From UBA5972 sp964637875 (GTDB lineage: Bacteria > Pseudomonadota > Alphaproteobacteria > Rhodobacterales > Rhodobacteraceae), in the NCBI GenBank assembly GCA_964637875.1, contig CAZWXK010000016.1, forward strand, positions 1-49,426: a DNA stretch of 49,426 nt, given 5' to 3'. The first letter of the stretch is position 1. Each line of letters begins with the position of its first letter. The position numbers were made by a program, and so were the translations under genes. A model generated the notes under the pieces. It did not search any database and was not told where the DNA came from. It worked only from the letters and a program-made list of their open reading frames with translations. Below are positions 6,909 through 15,985 of this stretch, in pieces.

Positions 6909-7988
6909 ATGAAAGCTGCAGTCTGTCACGCATTCGGCCAACCGCTCGGTGTCGAAGATGTCGAACTTCGCGGACCTCTTGCGGGCGAGGTCGAGGTCAG
7001 GATCAAGGCCTGTGCCATTTGCCATTCCGACATCCTCTATGCCCAGGGGGCGTGGGGCGGTGTCCTGCCTGCCGTCTATGGGCACGAGGCGGCCGGGGTC
7101 GTGACCGCAACCGGCAATGGCGTGGCCGGCTTCAAACCCGGCGATACCGTTCTGGTCACACTGCTGCGGGCCTGTGGCCATTGCCCCAGCTGCAGTGGAG
7201 GTCAGCCAGCCCGTTGTGAAACCGCCCATGACCCGGCCAAGGGCCCCCTGTCGATGCCGGATGGGGGCGTGTTGGGCCAGGGGCTGCAGACCGGCGCCTT
7301 TGCCGAGCGCGTCGTGGTTGACGAAAGCCAGCTGGCCGCAATTCCCGACGACCTGCCCATGGATGCCGCCTGCCTGTTGTCCTGCGGGGTCATTACCGGG
7401 GTGGGCGCGGTTACCAATACGGCACGGGTTCCGGCCGGTGCCTCGGTCGTTGTCATCGGCGCCGGCGGTGTCGGGTTGAACGCCATCCAGGGCGCCGCAA
7501 TATCGGGCGCGGCGCGCATATTTGCCGTCGATATTGCACAGGACAAGCTGGACACCGCCATGGAATTCGGGGCCACACACGGCGTTCTTGCCAGTCAGAG
7601 CAAACCGCACCGCGCCGTCAAGGCGCTCAATGGAGGGCGGGGGGTGGATTACGTTTTCGTCACCGTCGGGTCGGTTCAGGCCTATCAGGATGCTCCGCGC
7701 TATTTGCGTGTCGGGGGGACCCTGGTCATGGTGGGCATGCCGCCCTCGGGTGCCAAGGTCACCTACGAGCCGGTAATGGTCGCGGCTTCCAGCCATGTGA
7801 TGAAGGGGTCCAACATGGGCGACACCCTGCTTGCGCGCGACATTCCCTGGCTGATCGAGATGTATCGTCAGGGCCGGCTGAAGCTGGACGAACTGGTCAC
7901 CCGGCGCTATCGGCTGGATCAGATCAACGAGGCAATCAACGATACCCTGGCCGGCAATGCACGGCGTAACGTGATCGTCTTTGACTGA
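6909..7988 (+). CDS. Zinc-dependent alcohol dehydrogenase (MDR family)
   Basis: This 359-residue medium-chain dehydrogenase/reductase has both zinc sites. Catalytic zinc ligands are in CAICHSD (Cys35-Cys38-His39 region) and YGHE (57-60), and the structural zinc lobe is C-x2-C-x2-C-x7-C at residues 89, 92, 95 and 103. The NAD(P) Rossmann motif GAGGVGLNA follows near residue 188. The protein resembles class III/long-chain zinc alcohol dehydrogenases; the substrate cannot be read from the sequence. The ATG has a GGGAGA ribosome site. It lies 123 bp after soxT on the same strand and ends at a strong terminator, so it could be read through from the sox regulator unit, but a sulfur role is not shown. 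Confidence 0.85.
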   Translation: MKAAVCHAFGQPLGVEDVELRGPLAGEVEVRIKACAICHSDILYAQGAWGGVLPAVYGHEAAGVVTATGNGVAGFKPGDTVLVTLLRACGHCPSCSGGQPARCETAHDPAKGPLSMPDGGVLGQGLQTGAFAERVVVDESQLAAIPDDLPMDAACLLSCGVITGVGAVTNTARVPAGASVVVIGAGGVGLNAIQGAAISGAARIFAVDIAQDKLDTAMEFGATHGVLASQSKPHRAVKALNGGRGVDYVFVTVGSVQAYQDAPRYLRVGGTLVMVGMPPSGAKVTYEPVMVAASSHVMKGSNMGDTLLARDIPWLIEMYRQGRLKLDELVTRRYRLDQINEAINDTLAGNARRNVIVFD

Positions 7989-8063
7989 CCCTGTTCATTG
8001 CCTGTGCGGCCATCGGGGGGCTGGGCGGCACACCCGGGCCCGGTTCGCCCTTGACCGGGTGTG

Positions 8064-8094
8064 AAAAAGGGCCCGCATTCTGCGGACCCTTTTC
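8064..8094. terminator. Bidirectional rho-independent terminator
   Basis: A hairpin with arms AAAAGGG and CCCTTTT and an inner CCGC/GCGG stem (one mismatch, about 5-base loop) lies between the convergent alcohol dehydrogenase and BMP-protein genes. A-tract and T-tract flank it on opposite sides, so it can serve both directions. Confidence 0.88.
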
Positions 8095-8118
8095 TGATGT
8101 CGCTGCGGCATCAGATGC

Positions 8119-9195
8119 TTACTTGGGAATCTGTCCTTCGATTCCCTCGACGTAGAAATTCATTCCGGCAAGGGTTGCGTCATCGGCAACTTCACCCGGT
8201 TTCAGCCAGACCGATCCGTCCTGCTTGTTGATCGGCCCGGTAAAGGGATGCAGCGTTCCCGCCTTGAGGCCGTCGATGATCTTTTGCGCCGAGGCCTTTA
8301 CGTCGGCCGGGATCTTGTCCGAGAATTCGCCGATCTTGACCATGCCCTGCTTGATACCATCCCATGTTGCGTGGCTTTTCCAGGTGCCGTCCATGACGGC
8401 CTTGACCTCCTGGATGTAATATGGCGCCCAGTTGTCGATGATCGAGGTCAGCCGGGCATTGGGACCGAATTTCTTCATGTCCGATGCCTGACCAAAGGCA
8501 TAGATGCCTTTCTTTTCGGCAATCGTCAGGGCGGCCGGGCTGTCGGTGTGCTGCATGATCACGTCAACGCCCTGCTCGATCAGCGCATTGGCGGCGTCCG
8601 CCTCTTTCGCGGGGTCGAACCAGGTGAAAACCCAGACGATCTTGAACTGTACATCGGGGTTCACGGCCTTGGCTGCCAGATAGGCGGCGTTGATGCCCCG
8701 GATCACCTCGGGGATCGGATAGGATGCGATATAGCCGATCTTGTTGGTCTTGGTCATCTTGCCGGCAATATGGCCGATCACCATGCGTCCCTCGTAGAAG
8801 CGGGCCGAGTAGGTCGCGACATTGGGCGCGGTCTTGTAGCCGGTGGCGTGCTCGAACTTGACGTTGGGAAATTTCTTGGCCACGTTCTGCACCGCATCCA
8901 TGTAGCCGAACGAGGTGGCAAAGATCAGCTTGGTGCCCGACAATGCCATCTGGGTCATGACCCGCTCGGCGTCGGCGCCTTCGGGAACGCTTTCGACATA
9001 GGTGGTTTCAACCTTGTCGCCAAAGGCCTTTTCGACCGCCTTGCGGCCCTGATCATGCTGGTGGGTCCAGCCGAGATCGCCGACCGGGCCGACATAGATG
9101 AACCCGACCTTGAGCTTCTCGGCGGCATGGGCGGCCACACCCCCCAGGCCGAGGGCAAGCGCAACGCCCACCGCGATTGATTTCAGGGATTTCAT
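8119..9195 (-). CDS. BMP/PnrA-family ABC transporter substrate-binding protein (purine nucleoside or base uptake)
   Basis: This 358-residue periplasmic binding protein has a Sec signal (MKSLKSIAVGVALALGLGG, then AHAAEK). It shows the basic membrane protein/PnrA hallmarks: VGFIYVGPVGDLGWTHQHDQGR near the N-terminus, IFATSFGYMDAV, FYEGRMVIGHIAGKMTKTNKIGYI and GVDVIMQHTDSPA. Family members with known ligands mostly bind nucleosides. It is the last gene of an operon beginning with xanthine dehydrogenase, so a purine ligand (nucleoside, hypoxanthine or xanthine) is the best inference. It is preceded by a good AGGAGG ribosome site and a small intercistronic hairpin, features that could raise its expression over the membrane subunits. 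Confidence 0.9.
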   Translation of the reverse strand: MKSLKSIAVGVALALGLGGVAAHAAEKLKVGFIYVGPVGDLGWTHQHDQGRKAVEKAFGDKVETTYVESVPEGADAERVMTQMALSGTKLIFATSFGYMDAVQNVAKKFPNVKFEHATGYKTAPNVATYSARFYEGRMVIGHIAGKMTKTNKIGYIASYPIPEVIRGINAAYLAAKAVNPDVQFKIVWVFTWFDPAKEADAANALIEQGVDVIMQHTDSPAALTIAEKKGIYAFGQASDMKKFGPNARLTSIIDNWAPYYIQEVKAVMDGTWKSHATWDGIKQGMVKIGEFSDKIPADVKASAQKIIDGLKAGTLHPFTGPINKQDGSVWLKPGEVADDATLAGMNFYVEGIEGQIPK

Positions 9196-9215
9196 CGATT
9201 TCTTCCTCCTGTTGG

Positions 9216-9233
9216 GGGCTGGCAGAACAGCCC
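9216..9233 (-). promoter_or_regulatory. Intercistronic hairpin before the BMP binding-protein gene
   Basis: A 6-bp GC stem (GGGCTG/CAGCCC) with a 6-base loop lies in the 54-bp gap between the second permease and the binding-protein gene. Such hairpins often protect the abundant binding-protein mRNA from decay. No promoter is obvious. Confidence 0.4.
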
Positions 9234-9249
9234 GGATAAGGTTTGGCCC

Positions 9250-10170
9250 CTAGTTCGAGGCATGGAACACACGACCCAGAGAGGCCGGAGCACTGGTGCG
9301 ATCCCCCGACATTATGACCAGAACGATGATCGTCACGACATAGGGGGCCATCGACAGATAGGCGACGGGTATATTCACACCCACCGCCTGAAGATTCAAC
9401 TGAAGGATCGAGACACCCCCGAAAATATAGGCGCCCAGAACCACACGCCACGGTTTCCACGATGCGAACACGACCAGCGCCAGCGCGATCCAGCCGGCGC
9501 CGGCGGTCATGCCCTCGGTCCACTGGGGCACCTGCACCAGCGCCAGATAGGCCCCGCCCAGCCCGGCACACGCACCGCCAAATGCCACCGCCCACAGGCG
9601 AATTCCTGTGACGTTATAGCCGATGGCATGGGCGGCATCGTGGTTCTCGCCGACGGCGCGCAGCACCAGTCCGGGGCGTGTATATTTCAGGAAATACCAG
9701 ACGGCCGCAACCAGCAGGATCGACAGATAGACGATGTAGTCGTGGCTGAGCAGGGCGCGCCCGAAAAAGGGAATCCCGCTCAGGCCCTCGATCTGGAGAC
9801 GGGGAAAGGGGGGTGGCTTGATCCCGGTATATCCCTGTCCGACAAGTGCCGAGAAACCCAGCCCGAACAGGGTGAGCGCAAGGCCGGTCGCCACCTGATT
9901 GGTCAGGAAATACTGTGTGAGAACGCCAAAGATCAGCGCCATGACCGCGCCTCCGACCATCGCCGCCACCAGACCGAGCCAGGGCGATCCGGTCTCGACC
10001 GAGGCGGCAAAGCCAAAGATCGCGCCGGTGATCATCATGCCTTCGACGCCAAGGTTCAGGACACCGGATTTCTCGACCACCAGCTCGCCAATGGCGGCCA
10101 GCAGGATGGGTGTCGAGGCCGCGATGAGGGCGGCGACCAGCGCCGCGGGGCTGATTGCAGTGAGATCCAT
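9250..10170 (-). CDS. ABC transporter permease, BPD/RbsC-type (BMP-family importer)
   Basis: This 306-residue membrane protein has about eight hydrophobic segments. It carries the family signature GELVVEKSGVLNLGVEGMM near residues 27-45 and GYNVTGIRLWAVAFGGACAGLGGAYL in the coupling region. It corresponds to the second permease (NupQ/YufQ-like) of nucleoside importers. Its start overlaps the stop of the preceding permease by one base (TGATG), so the two are translationally coupled. It is part of the xdh-transporter operon. Confidence 0.9.
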   Translation of the reverse strand: MDLTAISPAALVAALIAASTPILLAAIGELVVEKSGVLNLGVEGMMITGAIFGFAASVETGSPWLGLVAAMVGGAVMALIFGVLTQYFLTNQVATGLALTLFGLGFSALVGQGYTGIKPPPFPRLQIEGLSGIPFFGRALLSHDYIVYLSILLVAAVWYFLKYTRPGLVLRAVGENHDAAHAIGYNVTGIRLWAVAFGGACAGLGGAYLALVQVPQWTEGMTAGAGWIALALVVFASWKPWRVVLGAYIFGGVSILQLNLQAVGVNIPVAYLSMAPYVVTIIVLVIMSGDRTSAPASLGRVFHASN

Positions 10171-11252
10171 CAGCTACGCTCCCTTTTCACGAGGCGGACG
10201 CGGTAGGCCGACAGCAGGTCGAATGCCAGCAGAAAGAACAGCAGCATCCCCTGAAAGGCCTGAATGGCAGCGGCCGGCAGGCCGGCCTGCTGCTGGACAA
10301 GATTGCCGCCAACATAGGTCAGTGCCATCAGGAGGCCGCCCAGCATGATGCCTATGGGGTGCAGGCGGCCCAGAAAGGCGACGATGATCGCGGTAAAGCC
10401 ATAGCCGGATGCGAAATCTATGGTGATCTGTCCGGCCGGTCCCGAGACCTCGAACAACCCGGCCAGCCCGGCCAGCGCACCCGAAAGGCCCAGGGTGAAT
10501 GTGACCACCTTTTTCGGGATCACCCCGGCAAATGTTGCCGCGCGCGGGGATTCGCCCATCAGACGGATATGGAAGCCCGTCATGTGGCGACTCATGAATA
10601 CATAGGCGACAATAACCGCAACAAAGGCCGCGACCACACCCCAGTGAACTCCGGTTCCGGCGATCAGCTCGGGATTGGCGGCGCTAGGGTATTGCTGCAG
10701 GTTGCGCGACCCCGGAAAGCCCATGCCCTCGGGGTTGCGCATCAGCCCCAGCGCCATCGACGACAGCAGGTGCTGCGCCACATAGACCAGCATGAGGGAT
10801 ACCAGGATTTCATTGGTTCCGAACCGGTTGCGCAGGATCGCGGGGATCATTCCCCAGGCCCAGCCGCCAAGGCCGCCCGCAATGACCATCAGCGGAAAGA
10901 TATACCACGCCTGAACCGGATAGGCAGCCAGAGCAACGCCGGCACCGCAGATCGCCCCGATGATGTATTGCCCCTCGGCCCCGATGTTCCAGATCCCGGC
11001 GCGAAAACCGATCGACAGCCCGATGGCTATCAGGATCAGCGGGCCAGCCTTGGTCAGCAGCTGCCCCCGGTAATAAAAGGCATATTCCCCCATCAGCGGA
11101 TCCCAGAAGATCATGCGGATCGACGCCAGCGGATCCTTTCCCAGGGCTGCGAACATCAGACCGCCTGCGATCATGGTGGCGATCACGGCAAGGACCGGGG
11201 TGATCGCTATCCAGAACCCCGATGGTTGGGGCCGCGCCTCAAGCCGAAACAT
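10170..11252 (-). CDS. ABC transporter permease, first permease of the BMP-family importer
   Basis: This 360-residue polytopic protein resembles NupP/YufP. The signature LILIAIGLSIGFRAGIWNIGAEGQYIIGA and the later ESPRAATFAGVIPKKV coupling segment identify the family. I chose the ATG at 11252, with a GGAGG ribosome site eight bases upstream; a GTG at 11270 is less likely. The start lies inside the end of the ATPase gene (14-bp overlap), giving tight coupling. The C-terminus ends in basic residues. Confidence 0.9.
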   Translation of the reverse strand: MFRLEARPQPSGFWIAITPVLAVIATMIAGGLMFAALGKDPLASIRMIFWDPLMGEYAFYYRGQLLTKAGPLILIAIGLSIGFRAGIWNIGAEGQYIIGAICGAGVALAAYPVQAWYIFPLMVIAGGLGGWAWGMIPAILRNRFGTNEILVSLMLVYVAQHLLSSMALGLMRNPEGMGFPGSRNLQQYPSAANPELIAGTGVHWGVVAAFVAVIVAYVFMSRHMTGFHIRLMGESPRAATFAGVIPKKVVTFTLGLSGALAGLAGLFEVSGPAGQITIDFASGYGFTAIIVAFLGRLHPIGIMLGGLLMALTYVGGNLVQQQAGLPAAAIQAFQGMLLFFLLAFDLLSAYRVRLVKRERS

Positions 11253-12750
11253 GTTGTGCCTCCATGCCACCCATCATCAGGCCGATTTCCTCCATTGTCA
11301 GTTCAGATGTTGCGCGCGGTTCCGACAGTCTGCCGGCATGCAGTATTGCAAGGCGGTCGGAAATCTCGAGCAGTTCATCCAGATCCTGGCTGATGATGAC
11401 CACCGCGGCGCCGGCTTCGGCCAGGTCCATCAATGCCTGTCGGATCGCGGCGGCGGCGGCGGCATCGACGCCCCAGGTTGGCTGGTTGACAATCAGCACG
11501 CGCGGGTTCTGCAAGATTTCGCGCCCGATCACGAATTTCTGCAGGTTTCCCCCCGACAGGGATTTCGCAGTATTGCGCACGCCGGGGGTGCGCACATCAA
11601 AGGCATCGACGATCTCGCGGGCAAAGCCACGGGCCGCCTTCCACCGGATAAAGCCGCGTCGCGACAGTTTCCGCCGGACATTGCCCGTCATCAGGGCATT
11701 TTCGAACAATGTCATGTTGGGTGCCGCCGCGTGGCCGAGGCGCTCTTCCGGGGCGGTCAGCAGGCCGATCTCACGCCGCTCGTTCGGGTTCAGGTCGCCT
11801 GCGTCGATACCGTCCACACGCACCATTTCGCGCGCAACCGGGGTTTCCCCGCTGAGCGCCAGCATGAATTCGTCCTGCCCGTTACCGGCAACCCCGCCGA
11901 TTCCCATCACCTCGCCCTCGCGGACGGTCAGGTTGATGGCATCCAGGTCCGTGCCAAAGGGATTGCCGGATCGGGCGCTGAGCTCGTGGATTTCCAGAGC
12001 GAGCTTTCCCGGTTGCTTTCCCTTGCGGGTTGGTGTGCTCAACGCCTGGCCAACCATCAACTCCGCCAGTTCGCGCGCGGTGCTCCGGGTCGGGTCGGTT
12101 TCGCCCACGACCTCGCCTTGCCTGAGGATCGTTGCGTGGTGGCAAAGCGTGCGGATTTCTTCCAGCTTGTGCGAGATATACAGGATCGCCGTTCCCTCGC
12201 CCGCCAGGCGGTTGAGCGTCTTGAACAGGACTTCCACCTCTTGCGGGGTCAGCACCGAGGTGGGTTCGTCCATGATCAGAAGTTTGGGTTCCTGCAACAG
12301 GCAGCGGATGATCTCGACCCGCTGGCGTTCGCCAACCGACAGGTCGCCGATGATTGCATCCGGGTCCAGCGGCAACTCATATGCGGTCGAGACATCGCGG
12401 ATGCGCCTGGACAACTCACGCCGCGGCGGGGCGTTTTCCATGCCCAGCGTGATGTTTTCGGCCACCGTCAGCGCATCGAACAGCGAGAAATGCTGAAACA
12501 CCATGGCAACGCCGGTGGCGCGGGCCTCGCGCGGTTCATGCGGATGGTATGGCTGGCCCGATAGCGTCATGTGCCCGCTGTCGGGGCGCACAAGGCCATA
12601 GATCATCTTGACAAGTGTCGATTTCCCGGCGCCGTTTTCCCCCAGAAGGGCGTGAATCTGCCCCTCTGCAATGTCGAAACTGACATTGTTGTTGGCTACG
12701 ACGCCCGGATAGGCCTTGGTCAGCCCCTGGAGCGAAAGAAGCGTGGTCAA
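11239..12750 (-). CDS. ABC transporter ATP-binding protein with two ATPase domains (BMP-family importer), TTG start
   Basis: This 503-residue protein contains two ABC domains, as in RbsA/NupO-type importers. Domain 1 has Walker A GENGAGKST, signature LSVGERQRVEI and Walker B LLIMDEPTSVL; domain 2 has the signature LSGGNLQKFVIG and the typical degenerate Walker A. The coding start is most likely TTG at 12750: the upstream frame is non-homologous, AGGGAG lies eight bases before it, and the TTG overlaps the xdhC stop as TTGA. Transporter synthesis therefore appears coupled to XdhC translation. Role: energising purine or nucleoside uptake. Confidence 0.9.
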   Translation of the reverse strand: MTTLLSLQGLTKAYPGVVANNNVSFDIAEGQIHALLGENGAGKSTLVKMIYGLVRPDSGHMTLSGQPYHPHEPREARATGVAMVFQHFSLFDALTVAENITLGMENAPPRRELSRRIRDVSTAYELPLDPDAIIGDLSVGERQRVEIIRCLLQEPKLLIMDEPTSVLTPQEVEVLFKTLNRLAGEGTAILYISHKLEEIRTLCHHATILRQGEVVGETDPTRSTARELAELMVGQALSTPTRKGKQPGKLALEIHELSARSGNPFGTDLDAINLTVREGEVMGIGGVAGNGQDEFMLALSGETPVAREMVRVDGIDAGDLNPNERREIGLLTAPEERLGHAAAPNMTLFENALMTGNVRRKLSRRGFIRWKAARGFAREIVDAFDVRTPGVRNTAKSLSGGNLQKFVIGREILQNPRVLIVNQPTWGVDAAAAAAIRQALMDLAEAGAAVVIISQDLDELLEISDRLAILHAGRLSEPRATSELTMEEIGLMMGGMEAQHVSA

Positions 12751-13676
12751 CTGGCGATCTCCCTGTCGTGTTGCGTGCCGCTCTTGCTGGCGATTCCCCT
12801 GAATAGCGTGGTCGCCACCCCCAGGGCAATGAATTCCGGCGCCTTGCCCAGCTCGGGAATGCCGATCGGGCAGGTGATGCGGTCGATCTGCTGGCGCGTA
12901 TGGCCCAGCGCGGCAAGACGGTTGCGAAAACGCGCCCATTTGGTGGCCGAGCCGATCAACCCGGCGCTGGCAAATGCGTGGCCCAGCAGCGCGTGGCAGA
13001 TTTCCAGATCCATTGCGTGGGAACAGGTCATCACCAGATGGTGCGCATCCGGGTCGGCATATTGCACCACATGCGCAGGCTTGGCCGCCACCAGCGTGGT
13101 CACCTGCGCAGGCGCGTCATCGGGCAAGCGATCCTGCGCAGTATCGACCCAGGTCATGCGCGCGCCCAATGGCGCCAGAACGTTTACCAGCGCGCGGCCG
13201 ACATGGCCGGCGCCATAGATCCAGACATGCGGCGCCCTTGGTGCAAGGGGTTCGATCATCCAGCCCGAAACCAGCCCGTGGTCACGCGGCGGGGTGGCCG
13301 CTGCGTCGGCCGTGACGGGGCGGCGGAAAAGCCCGCTGTCCGCCACCTCATCCGCGATGGTCGCGATCCGGTCAGCGTCGAAATGTTCGAACAAAAGGGT
13401 GACAGCCCCGCCGCAGCACTGGCCCAGCGCGGGGCCAAGGGGGATCTTGCGCAACATCGGGCCGTTCTGGCCTGCTTTCAGCATCTCGCGGGCCTGAAGA
13501 CTTGCCCGGTATTCCAGTGTGCCGCCGCCGATCGTGCCCTCTTGCCCACCCGCGCCAACCAGCATGGCCGCCCCGACTTCGCGCGGGGTCGAGCCGCGGA
13601 TTTCGGCAACCACGACCCGGATCACCGGGCCAAGCCGGTCGATGGCCGAGGCAAGAAGGGCGGGGTCGAAACTCAT
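12747..13676 (-). CDS. xdhC: XdhC, molybdenum-cofactor insertion chaperone for xanthine dehydrogenase
   Basis: XdhC (309 residues) binds molybdenum cofactor, promotes its sulfuration and inserts it into XdhB. The N-terminal XdhC/CoxI motif (VVVAEIRGSTPREVGAAMLV, GTIGGGTLEY) is followed by the Rossmann-like domain HVWIYGAGHVGRALVN and the C-terminal YADPDAHHLVMTCSHAMDLE and FASAGLIGSATKWARF segments. The start overlaps the xdhB stop (ATGA) and the end overlaps the TTG start of the transporter ATPase. The gene is complete. Confidence 0.94.
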   Translation of the reverse strand: MSFDPALLASAIDRLGPVIRVVVAEIRGSTPREVGAAMLVGAGGQEGTIGGGTLEYRASLQAREMLKAGQNGPMLRKIPLGPALGQCCGGAVTLLFEHFDADRIATIADEVADSGLFRRPVTADAAATPPRDHGLVSGWMIEPLAPRAPHVWIYGAGHVGRALVNVLAPLGARMTWVDTAQDRLPDDAPAQVTTLVAAKPAHVVQYADPDAHHLVMTCSHAMDLEICHALLGHAFASAGLIGSATKWARFRNRLAALGHTRQQIDRITCPIGIPELGKAPEFIALGVATTLFRGIASKSGTQHDREIAS

Positions 13677-15985
13677 CCAGCCCCTCCGCCTTGCAGGCGT
13701 TTCAGCGTCATCAATATGCGTTCTGCGGTGGCCGGGGCGTCAAGTGCCGGATAGGCGCCGCCCGAGCAGGTCGCCAGCGCGTCGCTCAGTGCCATGAAGG
13801 CTGAAATGCCCAGCATGAAGGGGGGCTCGCCCACCGCCTTGGAGCGATAGATCGTATCGGCCCGGTTCTCGGCCCCTTCCCACAGCGCGACGTTGAAGAT
13901 GCGCGGGCGGTCCGAGCAGGCCGGGATCTTGTAGGTCGAGGGGGCATGTGTTGTCAGCCGGCCCTTGTCGTCCCAGACCAGCTCTTCGGTGGTCAGCCAG
14001 CCGGCGCCCTGCACATAGCCGCCCTCGATCTGGCCGATATCCAGCGCCGGGTTCAGCGAGCGGCCCACATCATGGATGATATCGGTGCGCAAGATACGGT
14101 TTTCGCCGGTGAGGGTGTCGATCACCACCTCGGTCACGGCGGCGCCATAGGCGAAATAATAGAACGGGCGGCCGCGGCCCTTGACGCGATCCCACTGGAT
14201 GTCGGGGGTTGCATAAAACCCGGTCGAGGACAGCGAGATCCGGTTCTGATAGGCCAGCTGCGCGACCTCGGCAAAGGGTAGCTCATGGTTGCCCACGCGC
14301 ACCATGCCGTCGGCAAAGGTGACATCCGATTCCGGTGTCTTGAAATGATCCCGCAGGAAATCGGAAATCCGCGCGCGCAGCGTGTCGCAGGCCGCCTTGA
14401 CCGCCATGCCGTTGAGGTCAGAGCCCGAGCTTGCCGCGGTGGCCGAGCTATTGGGCACCTTGGCGGTATCGGTTGCGGTGATCTTGACGGCCTCAAGCGG
14501 CAGACCAAAGGATTGCGCGGCCACCTGCGCGACCTTGGTGAACAGGCCCTGGCCCATCTCGGTGCCGCCATGGTTCAGATGGATCGAGCCATCCGAATAG
14601 ATATGCACCAGCGCGCCCGCCTGGTTCAGAAAGGTCAGCGTGAACGAAATGCCGAATTTCACTGGCGTCAGCGCGATGCCCTTTTTCAGAACGGGGTTTT
14701 GCGCGTTCCAGTCGGCAATCGCCTTGCGGCGGGCGTGATAGTCGGATTTCTCGACCAGGGTGGCGACCAGCTCGTCGATGATCGAATCCTCGACCTTCTG
14801 GTGATAGGGGGTGGTCTGGGGTTGGCGGCCGTCCCGCAGCTTGCTGAAAGAGGTATAGAAATTGCGCTGTCGCACGACCAGGGGGTCAAGGCCCAGCGCG
14901 TGCGCGATGTGATCAACCACGCGCTCGATCCCCAGCACGCCTTGCGGGCCGCCAAAGCCGCGATAGGCGGTGTTCGACACGGTATTTGTGCGCAGCCGAT
15001 GCGAAACGATCCGCGCGTTGGGCAGGTGATAGGCATTGTCGGCATGCAGCATGGCACGATCGGCCACCGGCAGCGAAAGATCCTGCGCCCAGCCGCAGCG
15101 GGCATATTGGGTGAAATCCACGCCGAGGATGCGCCCCTCGTCATCGAACCCAACACGGTATTCGATGCGGAAATCATGGCGTTTGCCGGTGATGATCATG
15201 TCGTCGTCGCGATCATAGCGCATCTTGCAGAGCCGCCCCGTCAGACGCGCGGCCACCGCACAGGCCACCGCCAGCGCGTTGCCCTGGCTTTCCTTGCCGC
15301 CAAAGCCCCCGCCCATGCGCCGTGTTTCGACGCGCACCGCGTTAAAGGGCATGGCCAGTGCCTCGGCCACCTTGTGCTGTATCTCGCTGGGATGCTGGGT
15401 CGAGGCATGCACCAGCATGTCTCCGCCTTCCTGGGGCAGGGCCAGTGCGACCTGGCCTTCCAGATAGAAATGTTCCTGCCCGCCCATTTCGATCCGTCCG
15501 CCGAGCTTGTGCGGGGCCGAGGCGATGGCGCTGTCCGGGTCGCCCTTGAGGAATTGCAACGGTTCCTCGAAACGGCTGTCTGCGTCGATTGCGTCGTCGA
15601 TGCTCAGCAGTGCGGGCAGTTCGTCATATTCGACCACCGCCAGGCGCGCCGCCTTGCGTGCTGCCAGGTGGCTGCCCGCAACCACCAGAAAGATCGGCTG
15701 GCCGACATAATGGATGCTGCCGTCCGACAACAGCGGTTCGTCATGGGCGGCGGCGGAAACGTCGTTTTCGCCGGGCAGGTCATCGGCGGTCAGAACCGCA
15801 ACCACGCCGGGGGCTGCGCGCACCGCATCGAGGTTGATCGAGCGGATCACGCCACAGGCGATTTCCGACAGGCCAAAGGCCAGATGCAGGGTGTTTGCAG
15901 GCGTCGGCAGATCGTCGGTATAGCGGGCCGCACCTGTGACATGCAGCCGGGCCGCATCATGGGGCAGGGGTTTGTTTACACTCAT
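13673..15985 (-). CDS. xdhB: XdhB, molybdopterin-binding large subunit of xanthine dehydrogenase
   Basis: This 770-residue subunit oxidises hypoxanthine to xanthine and xanthine to urate at a molybdenum centre in the cytoplasm. Seen in sequence: GAARYTDDLPTP near the N-terminus, the molybdopterin loop RRMGGGFGGKESQGN, the substrate-pocket region AYRGFGGPQG, NHGGTEMGQGLFTKV, and the C-terminal GEPPFMLGIS carrying the catalytic glutamate. Length and motif order match Rhodobacter-type XdhB. Both ends overlap neighbours by four bases (ATGA), so xdhA, xdhB and xdhC are translationally coupled. Confidence 0.96.
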   Translation of the reverse strand: MSVNKPLPHDAARLHVTGAARYTDDLPTPANTLHLAFGLSEIACGVIRSINLDAVRAAPGVVAVLTADDLPGENDVSAAAHDEPLLSDGSIHYVGQPIFLVVAGSHLAARKAARLAVVEYDELPALLSIDDAIDADSRFEEPLQFLKGDPDSAIASAPHKLGGRIEMGGQEHFYLEGQVALALPQEGGDMLVHASTQHPSEIQHKVAEALAMPFNAVRVETRRMGGGFGGKESQGNALAVACAVAARLTGRLCKMRYDRDDDMIITGKRHDFRIEYRVGFDDEGRILGVDFTQYARCGWAQDLSLPVADRAMLHADNAYHLPNARIVSHRLRTNTVSNTAYRGFGGPQGVLGIERVVDHIAHALGLDPLVVRQRNFYTSFSKLRDGRQPQTTPYHQKVEDSIIDELVATLVEKSDYHARRKAIADWNAQNPVLKKGIALTPVKFGISFTLTFLNQAGALVHIYSDGSIHLNHGGTEMGQGLFTKVAQVAAQSFGLPLEAVKITATDTAKVPNSSATAASSGSDLNGMAVKAACDTLRARISDFLRDHFKTPESDVTFADGMVRVGNHELPFAEVAQLAYQNRISLSSTGFYATPDIQWDRVKGRGRPFYYFAYGAAVTEVVIDTLTGENRILRTDIIHDVGRSLNPALDIGQIEGGYVQGAGWLTTEELVWDDKGRLTTHAPSTYKIPACSDRPRIFNVALWEGAENRADTIYRSKAVGEPPFMLGISAFMALSDALATCSGGAYPALDAPATAERILMTLKRLQGGGAG

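Noticed and set aside
5514..7796. 760-codon open frame opposite soxR, soxT and the alcohol dehydrogenase gene
   Set aside because: It runs through three genes with good motifs and ribosome sites. The translated sequence is low complexity, so it is a GC-skew shadow.
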